From Sialis fuliginosa (lineage: Eukaryota; Arthropoda; Insecta; Megaloptera; Sialidae): a stretch of DNA of 64,000 nucleotides. The position numbers and the translations under genes are program-made. The number at the start of each line of letters is the position of its first letter. Position 1 is the first letter of the stretch. Below are positions 38,632 through 51,690 of the stretch, piece by piece. The notes under the pieces were generated by a model that made no database searches, had not been told where the DNA came from, and was given only the letters and a program-made list of their open reading frames with translations. Location of the stretch: assembly GCA_961205875.1 (NCBI GenBank), contig OY540812.1, forward strand, positions 12,338,001 to 12,402,000, given 5' to 3'.

Positions 38632-38985
38632 CCATAGATGTTCACAAAAAAATCATATGTGTATGTTGCTGACGTTGCTGTTATGGCAGATAAAATAAAG
38701 TTAACATACACACATGATTTCCCCTCTCGCTGTTTGTTTATTTCTCCTTGTATCGTTCAACAACATAGCAATACTCCTAGCGCCACTAAGCGGCAAAAAT
38801 AAATAGTTTTGGGTTTCTGTCAAACGTAGAGAATACGTACACAGATGTGTTTTTATTTGGAAATTTATGTTGTAAAAGCAGGTTAGGTTAGGTTAAGTAC
38901 TGGCCATAGATGTGCACAAAAAAAATCATATGTGTATGTTGCCGTTAAGGCAGGTAAAATATTGGTCAAATTTCGACCATAGATA
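38632..38985. repeat. Dispersed repeat R3, copy 2 (inverted relative to copy 1)
   Basis: Reverse-complement match of 23236-23470 over GAAATCATGTGTG...TTTCTGTCAAAC. Both flanks carry the same ATCATATGTGTATGTTG phrase (38652 and 38929), so it looks like a 5' segment duplicated on the right. It includes GGTTAGGTTAGGTTAAG at 38881. Confidence 0.75.
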
Positions 38986-40208
38986 TATATAAATATATTA
39001 ACTAAATGTTTTTAGTCACGCTGATAATAAAAATAAGTATTGCAATTTCAATCAAATCCAAACCATAGAAAAAAATTACATCGCGTAATAAATTCTAGTC
39101 TCTAGATTATTTCTAGACACATAAAACACTGCTCACAAAAAACGTAACTCCATTACATATAAAACACATTTTCTTTATAAAACATACAAAAACACAATCT
39201 GTGTTAACAAACAAACACACATACACAAACGATGGTGGTGATAATGCTGATGTTATTATAGCTGATGTAGTAGGTACACACACATCTATAAATATTAATA
39301 TATCCGCCGCAAGTAGTGTAAATCTACACGCGCGGTTCAGGTACACATTTATCCTGATAAAATAACACATATATCAGCGGCAGCCCATAAAAATCCTCGG
39401 AGGCCATAATTTGCATGCTTGTATGCACAGATTTTGCCAAAGTGAATCGTATCATATTCATCAAAATATACTAACGCGCAACATTTAATTACATATTGCT
39501 CTTAAAATTTCAATAAAAGTAATAATTTATATTTATTTGATAGTTTGTTTTTTAAATTGGTATGCGATAAAACACCCCTGAAACACGGATTTTCTTAAAA
39601 ATAGTGGGTCAAAAATACTATTGGTATACATAATATTGTTATTTTTAAATGATAAAGTAATTTCTATGTTTCTTTGAAAACTAATAGAAAATGGAAACCT
39701 GTTTTTTTTATAAAGTATCAGTAAAGGTCCATTAGATCTCTTCTAAAAACAAATATCTAGCCACCACTGATACACACACGCACTCACATACACACACGCA
39801 AATATTCATGACGGCAAATTGCGAGTTTCCTCACTGCCGCTACTATATTCGCTCTTTTCATTTCAATGGAAATTGCTTGCAGATTTATTTATGGTCTTGA
39901 GCGAAATTTATTCGGTGATAAATCTGTTTCTGAAAAAGAAATTGACTATCTTCTTATTTTTTACCAGTCTCGCTTGTTTTTTATACCCCTGTTTGATATA
40001 TATTCTCGCCGCATTTTGCTACAAGTAATAGCCAAAGTGAACTGAGGGAGAAACAAGCAGTAAGTATAAACGGCAGTTACAAATTCGGATTTTGTTTTTA
40101 ATCCTTAAACAAAGAGGTCGCTGTATACACTGTTTTATATCGATTTATGGACATGTTCTCTTAAAAAAGATTTATCTGATTTTTTCAATGTCTAGTTATT
40201 CAATTTAG
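38986..40208. other. AT-rich intron DNA
   Basis: CA-rich microsatellite-like tracts near 39210-39230 and 39770-39800. No gene recognised. Confidence 0.4.
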
Positions 40209-40215
40209 AATAGAA

Positions 40216-40640
40216 TAGAATGGTCCGGTTTGGATACAAATAATTTAGAAGCTGATTCCTTGGATCATTGTGAGTAAAAAATTGTACGGGAAGGCGGGGT
40301 TATTTTACGTACTTTCGGAGAAAAATGTGATTTTAAAAAAAATAAAGAATTTTTTTGATTTTGATGAGCAATAACTCTGAACTATAAACACGGCTAGCTA
40401 TAACACTATATTGAAAAATACGTTAGTCAATTACCTATGAAATTGACTCATTGTGGTTGCTCTACTTTGGAAGTTATGAGATAATTTTTGTTTGTAAGTA
40501 CTACTCTGAAGGACCTTTTTACACACCCTGTAGCTCAAAGAGTGTTGGAGATAAACCCCGCTATTCGTACAATTTTTTACTCACAATAAGCTAAGGAATC
40601 AGCTCCTAAAATATCTGTATTCCAAACCGGACCGCACTCT
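40216..40640. mobile_element. Long-TIR element (MITE)
   Basis: TIRs of about 90 bp: GGTCCGGTTTGGATACAAAT at the left and GGTCCGGTTTGGAATACAGA from the right, both continuing through AGCTGATTCCTT and GTGAGTAAAAAATTGTACG to a GCGGGG motif. Non-coding, about 0.42 kb. Exact outer edges are uncertain by a few bases. Confidence 0.8.
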
Positions 40641-42744
40641 GTAGGTGTAGGTATATAAGTGCTTTTTTAGAATAAAATATGCACGTATATAATACAGTTA
40701 TTGAGATGAGAAATGTATTTCTAGTCCATAATAAACATTATCTATTGAAATACCTATAATACTAAATGCAGAACCCCAGATATACTCGAATAACATCATA
40801 AAAGCTCCAAATTTTACAAAATGAACAAATGAAAAATTAATATGATTCGAAATAGAGAAATCAAACCAGTTAAAAATCACTATGCATTTTAATTGGCAAT
40901 TACATTGCTCCATAACAGCTGTATATTCAATCTATCAAACTGATTAAAAGCAAGTTAATTGTTAATCTGTTTTCATTTGTTCAACATTATAATTATAATG
41001 TAAAAATTTAAATTATCCTATAATGAACAGGTGGCCATTCCATTTTAATACACAGTGGCGTACATCTTTTCAGTAGATATTTTATTATAATTAAATTCGT
41101 CTCGGTAAAATCATTGAGAATATAGTTCGTAAAATTATAAATGCAAACATTAACAATATAATTTAATGTGGTATTTTTTTTTTAATTTCAATTTCTTGGC
41201 ATTTATCTCTACAAAATTAGCGATCTAATTTTCTTTGAATGTTGTTTTTATGTGATGATATTAAAAGCATGTATTTTTAACATTTTAAAGAAAATAAAAT
41301 AAATTAATAAAAACTAATTGTTAGCATAGCTATTTATTGTTTAACCCACTTTAACCTATAAACTACCATATAATAGATATTTAATTAAATTATTAAAATC
41401 AGTTGCAAAATATTACAAAATTAATATTTGTATGCACTTAATTAATAAGGCCTGACACGCCCCTGTGCTATAATAGATCGCATAATAACATACACAAATT
41501 TTAATAACATTATATTATACTATTAACGCTATAACACTAATGGTACTAAATTGAGTTTAAATCAATATATTCATGCAAATCCACAAATAAATAATAGTTT
41601 GTAATTAAATTGATGTCATCTGTAAGCGATGAAACTGTACGTCAATAAAACTAATTAATATCCTAAATCCACTGTACACAGATGTCATTAGTAAAAACCT
41701 GCTTTATAAATAAATACATTGATTGATTATTTATGCATTAATATATATTCAATAAAATACTATGCAATATCTCTTTTGAATATTCATGACACAAAATTTA
41801 ATTAATTATGATTAATTAATTAGAAGTGTTACGTTTTGTTTCATTATATTATTATGGGTATTAATTACAAATTGATTTTACCTATTCAATTGATGAAAAA
41901 ATCTCATATGCTGATTTTTTAAATTTACATTTATTATACTGTACATGTTATTGAAATTAAATATATAGATGGATTTAATAGATAGATTTAAAAACCGTTA
42001 TGTCACTTATAACGAGCAATTATAGAATTGAATTTTCAATTAAAATCGAGCTTTCTTGGTGAAAGCTTTTGTTTGTAAAATGTTTTCTGATTGCAATATT
42101 GAGTTATAAATGTCACAAGTTCGAGACGCCTCTCCAGACTATATTGGCTTCAGGCATGTGCGAGATTTCTTGAGTATGAAGATAATTTGAAAGTTACTCC
42201 TAATTAAGATGTAATTAAGTTCTTGAAATTAATACTTGGTCTCTTTTTACGCACGTCAAGATCAAAGTAATCTTTAGATTAATTCTCTAATTAGTAAAAT
42301 GAACACATAAATTAAATTTTACTAATTGAGAAATTTAGCTTTAGGAAGGAAAAACTGGTATATAAAGTAATTTTTTATAGATATTATATCCAGATTATAA
42401 ATTATACTAAACAAATATTTATTTTGAAAATATTATAGCGTTTACATATTCGCCAATGATATGCTAATCGTATCATAGAAACATTTGTTAAGCAATTCAA
42501 ACATATTTTGTTATTTATCATTATAATGATGTCACTTTAATCTTGTAAATAATAGCATACATGTTTAATTCATATGTAAACACTAATTTATACATAATAA
42601 ACATGTTTGTTTATTAACTGAAACTACACACAGCATATATGATATTGAGTTTTTTGTACCATATATAGGTAACTAAACATTTTATTAAAAATAAAAAATT
42701 TACAATCAATATAACAACTATAATTTAACTTTTTATTTTATTTT
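40641..42744. other. AT-rich intron DNA
   Basis: No gene seen. A perfect-looking AT palindromic stretch of TTAATTAAT repeats occurs at about 41797-41822 (homeodomain-like TAATTA cores). Confidence 0.4.
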
Positions 42745-43224
42745 ATTAATTTAGGTCACCATGATCAAGTCTCTTTCAAATATTTTGTCGAACAATTGGA
42801 TGCTTTTTGACATATGTTAACAAATAATAAGTACCTATATTGATTGAAAATTGAAATATAAAGTAATATTATATTTCCAAGAAAGATAAAATATAGAAAT
42901 TTATTATGATTGTTGCTAACCTATTTATTTTTATTTTTTTATTTTCATACAAATTCTAAGACGGGAGCTGGTGTTTTATGGGAGTTTGATAATATAATTA
43001 ATAATTTTACACGATTTTCTCAGTAACTACTGAACGAATTTTATTTCGCTTTTCACTAATGGATAGGATAGGTTTAGGTACCTATATAATTTGTGGATAT
43101 TTTGTGTAAATTTCACGAAGTCGGAAAAACCCAATTCGTGGTGAACCGTGTGTTGTGAGCATGTTGAATGTTTTAGGTCACTATGTGGATATTAACTCGA
43201 GTAACACCAGGTCAAATGCGCTAG
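42745..43224 (+). mobile_element. Helitron fragment (3' part)
   Basis: Collinear with the 3' part of the Helitron at 24211 (shared TGATTGTTGCTAACCTATTT, TTTTACACGATTTTCTCAG, ATTTTGTGTAAA). Ends CAAATGCGCTAG before T. The 5' end was not resolved. Confidence 0.7.
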
Positions 43225-43479
43225 TACTAAAGAAATAAACAATAAAATAATATAACCGCTCATTATTTAATAATAATAATACTTCCCCACAAAACATAAG
43301 AACACCGTTTCCGGACATAACAAATAATCCTCTAAAACATAAAATATCTAAAAGTCAAAGATTAAAAATTCCCCACAACACACATCCGGCTATGAACGAA
43401 AACACGGATAATCCCTGCACTGAAAAGCTCTGAAAGAGAATACCTGAATCGGATTAAAAGCAGTAGCAACATCAACAGT

Positions 43480-43575
43480 GTCCGAAAGTACCGCGGCTGT
43501 GAGTTCAAAGAGGGAACCACCAACGCTCTCTGTGTGTTCTACCGCGCCGTCAGTTACGCGCGGTAGAATTTAAAC
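43480..43575. other. Short G+C-rich islet in large intron
   Basis: Contains ACCGCGGCTGTG and, near 43557, CGCGCGGTAGAA with its near-complement TTCTACCGCGCCG about 25 bp before it, giving a small inverted repeat. No gene was recognised. Confidence 0.15.
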
Positions 43576-43758
43576 AGTGTCATAAATACACAAAACAGCA
43601 TTAAATTAAACGCGCGTTAATCAATATGGCGCTAATTGTATTGTTCTGCATACAACCAGCAGTTCACTACATGCGTAATCTCACTTTGTTTTCAAGAGAA
43701 ACGCGAGAATTTTATACTTATACACAGCGGCTTTGGCTGTCTAATAATACCAGTATTA

Positions 43759-44054
43759 TAACAAATTTGCTTGAGTGCAAAAAAATAACTTCCAGCTAAC
43801 GCTATCTGCTAGGCACTAAAAATAAATGACAACACACTCACAGATGTAGCGAATAGATGAAGCATGCACGATAAGTACAATCAGTAACTTAAAATAAGTG
43901 CTGTCAAGTGTACCTCATAAAAAGCATAGCATATACATTATTATACATTTATTACCACTGCTTTAAAATATCGAGCAATTTCATAACAATTTGATACCTA
44001 GCAGATAGCGTTAGCTGGAAGTTAATTTGCTTTTGCACTCAAGCAAATACTTTA
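43759..44054. mobile_element. Long-TIR MITE, family M1 copy 2 (inverted)
   Basis: TIRs AACAAATTTGCTTGAGTGC and TAAAGTATTTGCTTGAGTGC (from the right), followed by CTTCCAGCTAACGCTATCTG in both arms. The interior is the reverse complement of the copy at 12180 (shared GCTCGATATTTTAAA, GGTAATAAATGTATAATAAT, TTTATGAGGTACACTTG). Confidence 0.85.
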
Positions 44055-44391
44055 TAATACCGAGTATAAGGGTCCTTAAATTTAATAATGAATATATTCC
44101 TTGCGTCGTCTTAGCTTAGTTTTGTATTTTTGTATTAGTTTTGTATATTTCCTATTTTTATATTTTTATATTTAATGCGTTTTTTCGTATTACAGTCTTC
44201 TTCAAAAACATTGCTTTTCGTGTACAATCATTGTCAGTAGACTCGAAATGTATTCAATAACGTTGCCGGGGCCCCTGAGACCACTGGGCCATATGATCCT
44301 CCTAGTACCTCCCCACCCCCCCCACCCCCTATATTTTGGCCTGTGCGCATGTATGAAAGAGACAAATACAAGGTCGTAAGTGCGAACCGTC

Positions 44392-44416
44392 GCTCGTAAG
44401 TCGAGGAATACCTGTA
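44392..44416. repeat. Possible solo pogo/Tigger-type terminal repeat
   Basis: Read from the minus strand this is CAGGTATTCCTCGACTTACG, then AGCGACGG, preceded by TA. That resembles the TIR of pogo-like elements. No partner TIR was found to the left within 1 kb, so at most a decayed end. Confidence 0.3.
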
Positions 44417-47020
44417 GATTATTACATATGAATTAGTTCTTGGAAACGCCGAACTTAAATGATTGTTAAAAATGTACCTACTAACTTGTACACCAAATGT
44501 AAATTATATCTATGTGTATTGCACAAGAGAATGAAAAAGGGACACTCAGCAAGAAAAATTACTGTAGATTTAAATAAACTGACATTTTATTAACAAAATA
44601 ACCGGTACGGTTCCGTAAATTTCACAGACATTTATAACAGCAGCAGCAGCCCCTATACAGTTAATTGTTTCTGTTAAAACATGCGATATTCAACGCAAAC
44701 ATGCGACAAACACTGAACGCGTACCACATTTTTAGTGTGCTGAAAAAATATTATGATTTACGGCTGTTTCCAAAAAATGGAATGTGTGCATGACAACGTG
44801 GAATCACGTATCCAAACATTCAAACATTAATAACGTATTTGTTATTTACACTTAATCAAAACATGATAAATCACATCGACAGATCGCTTTTATAAACTGA
44901 TTTTCATTTAATTGTATACATTTCTCATACATAATCAGTAAATAAAATATTTAGTTTAAACAATTTTTATGGATATGAAAGTGAAGTATTTAAGCGCGCA
45001 ATAGTTTATATACTTTGAGCATTAAATGTATTGTATTTGAGCAATAACATTTTGAATTCTGAGCACATAAAGTGTGACATTAAAAATAATTTTTTTGAAT
45101 AATAACATTTATGTATGTTATTGTTAAAATTATATAATAAATAGGGTTGTAGAAAAAATATTATGTGCACCTCGGGTGTAAAATGCGTTTTTCGTACTCG
45201 TGTGATTGATTGATACAAACATTACCATTCGTGCGAAAAACTGCTATTTTACACCCTAGTTACACAAATAACTAGTCTTCACGCTAGTTTATATTAAATA
45301 TTGCTAAAACACAAAAAATACTGTTCAATATTGTTTACAAATGCTATAATAGTTTATTAAGAGTAAGAATAGTTTAATTAATGCTCTTCACTATTTTTCA
45401 TTTCATTTAAAATAGTGCGCGTTTAATTTATTCCCGATAATAAATTAAAATATTAAATTGATAAAAGGCAGATAAAAATAAATTGAATGAATTAATTACT
45501 TTTAATACCTATGCATGTTCAAATGCAATAATAAAATAAATGATTGTCCACAAATGTATTGTTTTAGGAATTCCGAACTAAAGTGTAATTTATTATTTGG
45601 TGAAAATAGGATATATATTTCAATAAAACAATTAATCAATCAAAACAGATAAGATATTTCATCTGAAAATATTAGCATTACTAATAGGTATAAATAATTA
45701 GCTTTAACATAAGTTTTATTTCTATTTGCATGCTACTAAAAAACCTGCTGAAAACAAGTGACGTTTGCATGTAACCCGATTTGGATCATTTAGTTCTCAC
45801 GCAGAGTTATAAGTTAATTATAAACCAGCTTGGTGAACAATTCAATGGTATGCTGGGAGATTTTAGATTGGAAAATAAATTTATCGTGCTTTATTTCATT
45901 TTGGAATTCAAACACATGATTGATGTACGTTTTTTTGATTAATTGGAGATTCAAAATAAAACTACACAAACGTCAATTTTTATTCAATCATCTGTAACAG
46001 TTCAATCAATAAAAATAATTGCAAAATGTATTAATGTTCTGGTTTTTTTCAATGATATGAAAGTAATTGTGTTGTAAACAGTGTACTTTTTCTACAAAGT
46101 GAAAGGGGAAGGTAGTACGTTTTTACCCCTTGGTTATGTTTACAAGTACATCTACATATATCAATTTTGTTAAGACAAATTTTATTTGTATTTAAATTAT
46201 TAACACTCGCTTTATTTTTGAGTATAATATGGGATATTTTAGAAATGTTATTCAAGGTTTTGTTCTGTTGTACCAATTGTCATCAAACCGTCGGTTACAG
46301 CGGTATTTTCGATACTATATTAAATATTGTTAATGAAAATCTAATGTTCTAATTTATTTTTCTAAAAAAGTCGATACGTGAAATGAAAAAAGCATTAAGT
46401 AGTAGGTACCTATAATATATGTGTAGCTCACCAAATAACTTTATTGTTAGTTTCAAAAGTAGCTCCCAAGCTTATTGAGTTTGGAATAAATAAAAAATTA
46501 TTCCGTATCATTTACACCTCGATTAATTATTATCAATGTTGGTTCTTTAAATTAAAAGTAACACAAGTGAATGCGCTACTAATCTTGTTTTATAATTTTC
46601 TTACATAAAATTATTTTTCGTTTAAGAATCAAGACCAATTTCTGTTCATATTTGACAAAGATATTCGATCCATACTAAAGATAAAGTTCATTACTCTACA
46701 CTCTACAGTACCTGCAAATTAATCAGAACGAACATCTACTATAACGTCTATAACCTCGAATACATCACCGCAATCATATAGTATGTTCACAAAACCCCTT
46801 CAGGATGTTCGGGACGCGACAGAATTACTTGATGAAGAGTAAATGGTGTGGGGATATTACACCAGGAGATCGTGGGGTGGTAGCAGGAGAAGTACGGTGG
46901 CAACTAAGTGTTCAGCTTGCTGGTAATCCTCTAGTATAATCTGCAGTTAATCCTATAATGTATATTTGTCTTACTTTGTGGCAATAATCTCTCGTTTGTA
47001 ATAAATGACTACATCGCACA

Positions 47021-47040
47021 CTCTCTCTCTCTCTCTCTCT
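47021..47040. repeat. (CT)n microsatellite
   Basis: Ten CT units. Confidence 0.95.
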
Positions 47041-47364
47041 ATACATGTATGTGTATGCATGTATAGAGTTATTCAGGCAATTTACCAACCTGCTTTAGAC
47101 GTTTACAAGAAGCAACAGATGAACAGTGTTTAAATTTTGTCGTATCTGAATTTTCAAGTAAAATGCTGTTAAATGTTTATCTCCGCGTGTCTGTTTGATT
47201 CAATCGAGATCGCGGTCATATCAAAGAGGTATGTAAGGAAGAATAAGTTATCTTTCATTAATTCTGAGTTTAATATTAATCTATAAAACGAGAACGTTTT
47301 CAATGAAAATTTGCACGAAATCAGCAAAGATAAAATTGCTATAGGGTAAATAAGTATGTATACA

Positions 47365-47694
47365 TCCATACTGTGTGTCTGTCTCTCTCTCTCTCTCTGT
47401 CTGTTTGTTACCTTTTCACGGCTAAACCGCTTAACCGATCTTGATGAAATCTGGCAGGGAGATAGCTTGCATCCTGAGGAAGGGCATAGGCTTTGTATTC
47501 CGAAAAATGTATTAGATATAAAAATGAATATGTAACATTTGTATGTACGTGCGACTTGTTTTATCGACTATAACAGGAATCTATATTACCTTATCTTTTT
47601 CACTGGTGACAGTTTATACCTAACCTAAATTCTACGCAAACTACATACATCTTATTATATATATGACGCGAACGAAGTTGCGGGTAACAGCTAG
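47365..47694 (+). mobile_element. Non-autonomous Helitron, lepidopteran type
   Basis: The body carries GGCTAAACCGCTTAACCGAT, CTTGATGAAATCTGGCAGGG and AGATAGCTTGCATCCTGAGG, a phrase widespread in lepidopteran Helitrons. The 3' end has the hairpin CGCGAACGAAGTTGCG followed by GGTAACAGCTAG and T. The 5' end lies near the CT-rich start and is uncertain. Confidence 0.7.
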
Positions 47695-49377
47695 TATATA
47701 TGTATAGATAAACAACAAAGCAACAGTTATTGTACATGTTACATTACACCGCAGTAGCATTACATTCCACATAGCATAAATATTATAGATGTTTTAATGA
47801 AACTAGTAGCACATAACTATAAAGCGATTGGGGGATTAGAACTAACAATATTTCAAAGTTATCCACTTGACAATAGAGTGTGTATTCATGGCAACACTTG
47901 ACAAAAGCAAACAAACAATTAGAGCAATAGTTAATGCAACAAACACCGTCGTCACTCCACTTTATAAATTATTCGACAACCTCTAAATATTCATCCGACT
48001 GTTGAGAGAACAAAAGCAAAACAAGGTAAAAAGCAACGCTGTAATAAATTAACAAGTAATTATCAAACAGACGCGAGTTTGAGTTATGCGAAGTCTTTTG
48101 CAAATTTAATGCGGTTTAACACAAACAATGAAAGTATATTATAAAACTTTTTAAACTGCATGAAAAACATTCTTAATTTAAAAGTATAAGAAAACTCTGT
48201 CAAGTTTATACAAACTTCTGCGGATGTAAAAGTTGGTGCAGATAAAACTTTTCAACGAAAAACAAGATTATTTCTGTGTTAGCTGACGTTTTTAAATATA
48301 CATTTAAAGCATCCAAATATGCACTCCCAATTATTATTCTACGCTTTGTGCGCTGTACGTTTTTTATATAAAACATGATAATATATTTACATAATTCCAA
48401 AGGCGTGTTGTTTCAGTGCAAAGAAAATATGTGCTGCTTTCGCGACTCCACCAATAAAATACGAATTTCAAATCAGACTCTCTTTGTTTTAGTTCAAATT
48501 GATTTGTTTTTCACTTTTGTGTTTCGAAACTTGATTATTTACAGACACTTTTTTTTAAATATATTTTGTTTTTTGTTTTGAATAAAATAAATTCATTCGT
48601 TCAATACCATCAAATCTAGTCTACCATTTTTTTTAAATACATTCCGAAATGCGTGTTTTATATGCAGTTTTTTTACAATATTGATTAAATAAATTTCGTT
48701 TTGATTAATTAAATACTTTAATTTATTATTATCATTATTATTAAATATTGATCATGAGTAGGTACTATAAAAACATAAAATAAATAAATATTTTAAAAAT
48801 CAAATCAAAATTCAATAATTATTTTTACGTTCTTATAAATAGAAGAAAAAAAATCTGTAACAGAATTTATTTGTAATTCTTTCTTCTAACCACTAAGTGT
48901 AAGTGATGGATGTCATACACTTGAATGAACGTGGCTGATTTCAAATCCGCAGGTAAGATAAAAAAACTATTTGTATACAGAATCTGTGTATTCGGGCATG
49001 TCAAAGCCCACCCGTATCACAACAGTAGGAGTGTTCTCAAACAACAACACCGGATTGCCGCGTTATAAAAACATCTATTTATTTTCTAATATACTGATCA
49101 AAGCAGAAAAGAAAAACCAGTTACGATGAAATGCATACTTTACATATATTTATTTAATATAAATAAGTTAATTAACCTGAGCGAAACCAATCGACAATAT
49201 ATTCAACGATATAGAAAAACTATCTTGTTACGTTTTATGACCGATTTAAAAATCAAATCAAAATATGTTCATTTAACTGAAATTAAGTAGAAATGAGTCT
49301 GCATTTTATCAGACGCAAATCGATTACATATTATTTTTTATTACGTTTGATGTCTGATTTCCGCATATAAAATATTA
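47695..49377. other. AT-rich intron DNA
   Basis: No gene recognised. A tRNA-like look at 48890-48960 was considered and rejected. Confidence 0.35.
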
Positions 49378-49500
49378 CTAGCCCGCCCGCGGTTTCGCAC
49401 GCGTTGTATTCGTTTTTATGAACATTTAGATAATTTATAAAATCTAATACCGTTTGTATTGTTAGTTCGGAACAAGTTTTTACATATATTAAGGTTGAAC
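49378..49500 (-). mobile_element. Helitron 3' end on minus strand
   Basis: Read on the minus strand: ACGCGTGCGAAACCGCGG, then GCGGGCTAG before T. The hairpin plus CTAG terminus is Helitron-like. Extent toward higher coordinates was not resolved. Confidence 0.5.
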
Positions 49501-50688
49501 ATTAAAAAATCGCGATACACGTAAATATTTATTTTAATAAAATAGTATTTTGTCAAAAATTCACCAGATAAACTTGTCAAAATAAAAAAGAAGTTTAAAA
49601 TCTAAAAATTTACGTCATGAAAAGAAGACATAAATAAAACTCCTTGCACGTACTATGGACTTTAGAAGTCGTCTGCAACCGTAAAGGTCAAAATCACTTA
49701 CAACAAATACAAAAATATTAAGACAAACACCATCGGTTATCTTTTTCTAGGGCGAAGCTTATATAGTTACATCATTTTAAATAAAAACACAAATATACGT
49801 CCATTTCATTAATTAATTTTATATCAAGTTTAACATATTTAAATACTAAAATTCGGAATATCAAATATTTATGGCCACAAAATTTATAAATAATTTAATC
49901 GCACAAATATATATGAGTACTATAAACGAAGAGTATTTCTTTATCTATAGCAAATGAGTTTCATTATATCTGTCTTTGTTTGGTACATGGAGAAATGATT
50001 TAAATATTATAATACTCAAATAGGAGGAGCCTACTAAGTTTGTGATAAGTGAATTTCAATGAAAACTGGACGACCACTTATGCATTTCACTGTACAATAT
50101 TTAACTTCTCGCTATTAAAGTATGTATGTTTGTAGTCCAGATCGATCCGTTTATATATGTATAATGTAACCGCTACAAAAGGTAAAACTAATACAAACAA
50201 CCTTTGTGAGTCTAATAGCATATAATAACAGGGCGGTATGAAACAAAGGGTATTAAATATGTCATTCTATTGACGGTATTGTTTTAATAGCACTGATGTA
50301 CTCCACAATTTATTATTAATGCTGCAAGATATATGTATGTGTGTATTCTATGTATTGGATGGCTTTTGCGCTATAATACTCTACATTCATTAAGTAATAG
50401 CAATTTGATTTACAAATACATGTCAAAAGGGTTTATATATAATTTAACGTCGCATATATTATTTATATTAATTAATAAATTTAAAAATATGAAATTAATT
50501 ACAGTATTGATTGCCTATGTTATAATTAACACAAATAATATATTGTTTATATAAAATTAGTTTTGCTAATTTGATTATTTAAATTGCTGTAATTGAATTT
50601 ACATTTTCATCTATTTTTAAAATAATTTGTAATGAGCGAATTATTGTATAAAACATATTTTCAAACTATATATTAATTTTAAACTTAC
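49501..50688. other. AT-rich intron DNA next to microexon C
   Basis: No gene or bounded repeat recognised. Confidence 0.4.
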
Positions 50689-50715
50689 CTTATCGTCCTC
50701 TCCTTCGCTATCACA
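50689..50715 (-). CDS. tay: tay / AUTS2-family microexon C (9 codons)
   Basis: Microexon of 27 nt. The minus strand reads TCTTATTTTCAG, then TGTGATAGCGAAGGAGAGG and ACGATAAG, then the strong donor GTAAGTTT. Phase 0 gives CDSEGEDDK. Of the other frames, one hits a stop (TGA) and the third reads VIAKERTI, with no resemblance to the family. After exon B it completes GKGYICDSEGEDDK, equivalent to GTGYFCDSDSDQEEK in AUTS2. The acidic run could be a CK2-type phosphorylation patch; that is inference from composition only. It sits alone between a 5.1-kb and a 34.7-kb intron. It is also symmetric and could be a cassette exon. Confidence 0.82.
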
Positions 50716-51640
50716 CTGAAAATAAGAAAATAATATTTTATTTTAATTGTTCCATATATATCTAAATACTTAATAATTTTGCCATTGAATTAAAAAATGT
50801 TGAAAAGACGATAAAACAGATTTAAATGCAATGTTTCGAATTAAATTTTTTACTAAACAGAGATATATGTTTCTAAAACAAATAAGGAATTAAAACTATA
50901 TATATTGCATTATTATAATAGTCAACTAAAACACTCATTTCGTTTGACATAAACGAAAATTAAATAAAAGAAATACATGATACATTTGGAAAAGGAATTT
51001 AAAAAAAACATAAGGAAAATTTATAAAAGTAAAGAGAAGTAAACAGTACATCAAAAAGATCTCTTGATGCAAATAAAAACAATATAAAAACATTTTCACA
51101 AAAATGTTTTTATGTGTAGAGTAAATCTTTTTGTCAAAGAAAAGAACAAAGAAACTAATATGTATAAGTAAAATTCTTAATATAAAGAAGTGGTATGTAA
51201 TATATCGTTATACATACACCTATTCATTTAAAAAAGAGAAAGAAGAAAAACATTTATTAAGAAAGAGGGAGAAAAGAAGAAATACATTATTTCGCTCGCA
51301 GTTTCTCAAATTAATTTATCTTAATGTCAACATTTCTAATGGTGTAAAAACAGAGTAGCGGGTTTTATAAAATATATATAAATGTATAGACAAGAAATAA
51401 ATTATTTTCTTATTTCAGTATGTTCATGAACCATCAATTATTCGCCCATTAAGATAATGTCTTTACTGAACACAACTTTGTACAAATAAAAAAATGAAGA
51501 TAATTTTTTCAATATACATATTATTATATACAGTAGGTATATATGTTTTTGAACTTAAATAGTATAGGTATTAATATCGCTTAATAAGGTATAAAATTAT
51601 TTAAATAGGTATAGTATAGGTATGTATTTAGTGATTTTGC

Positions 51641-51690
51641 GTCGAGACACCCCGGAACTTTTAGCAAAAAAGTTCCGGGACTCGAGACAT
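51641..51690. repeat. Hairpin: inverted CCCCGGAACTTT repeat
   Basis: ACCCCGGAACTTTTAGC followed by AAAAAAGTTCCGGGACTC forms a stem of about 12 bp, with GTCGAGAC/GAGAC extensions. A related GAGTCCCGGGACTTTG occurs at 52699. Confidence 0.6.

Larger units (their letters stand above)
44055..47352. other. AT-rich intron DNA
   Basis: A G+C patch at 44270-44340 carries a C-rich run (CCCCACCCCCCCCACCCCC). The right edge of a possible pogo-like TIR lies at 44415. A balanced-composition patch at 46795-46925 is unrecognised. A CT microsatellite is at 47021-47040. No gene. Confidence 0.35.
15974..50688 (-). other. tay large intron C-D (about 34.7 kb)
   Basis: Interval between microexon C and exon D on the minus strand. 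It contains most of the mobile-element relics listed here, CpG-rich islets at 18.3-19.7 kb and 28.4 kb, and long AT-rich DNA with no recognisable gene. It is bounded by GTAAGTTT at the 5' side and GTGCAG at the 3' side. Undetected small exons of tay are possible, and an internal alternative first exon is suspected near 18-20 kb. Confidence 0.6.

Noticed and set aside
38881-38897. GGTTAGGTTAGG (insect telomere-like TTAGG units), also near 57198
   Set aside because: Only two or three units, each inside a dispersed element; too short for a telomeric or interstitial telomeric array.
46795-46925. Balanced-composition patch considered as an exon
   Set aside because: No open frame with splice sites on either strand and no recognisable peptide.
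48890-48960. Possible tRNA or tRNA-derived SINE (GATTTCAAATCC resembles a B box)
   Set aside because: No matching A box, acceptor stem or cloverleaf could be formed.
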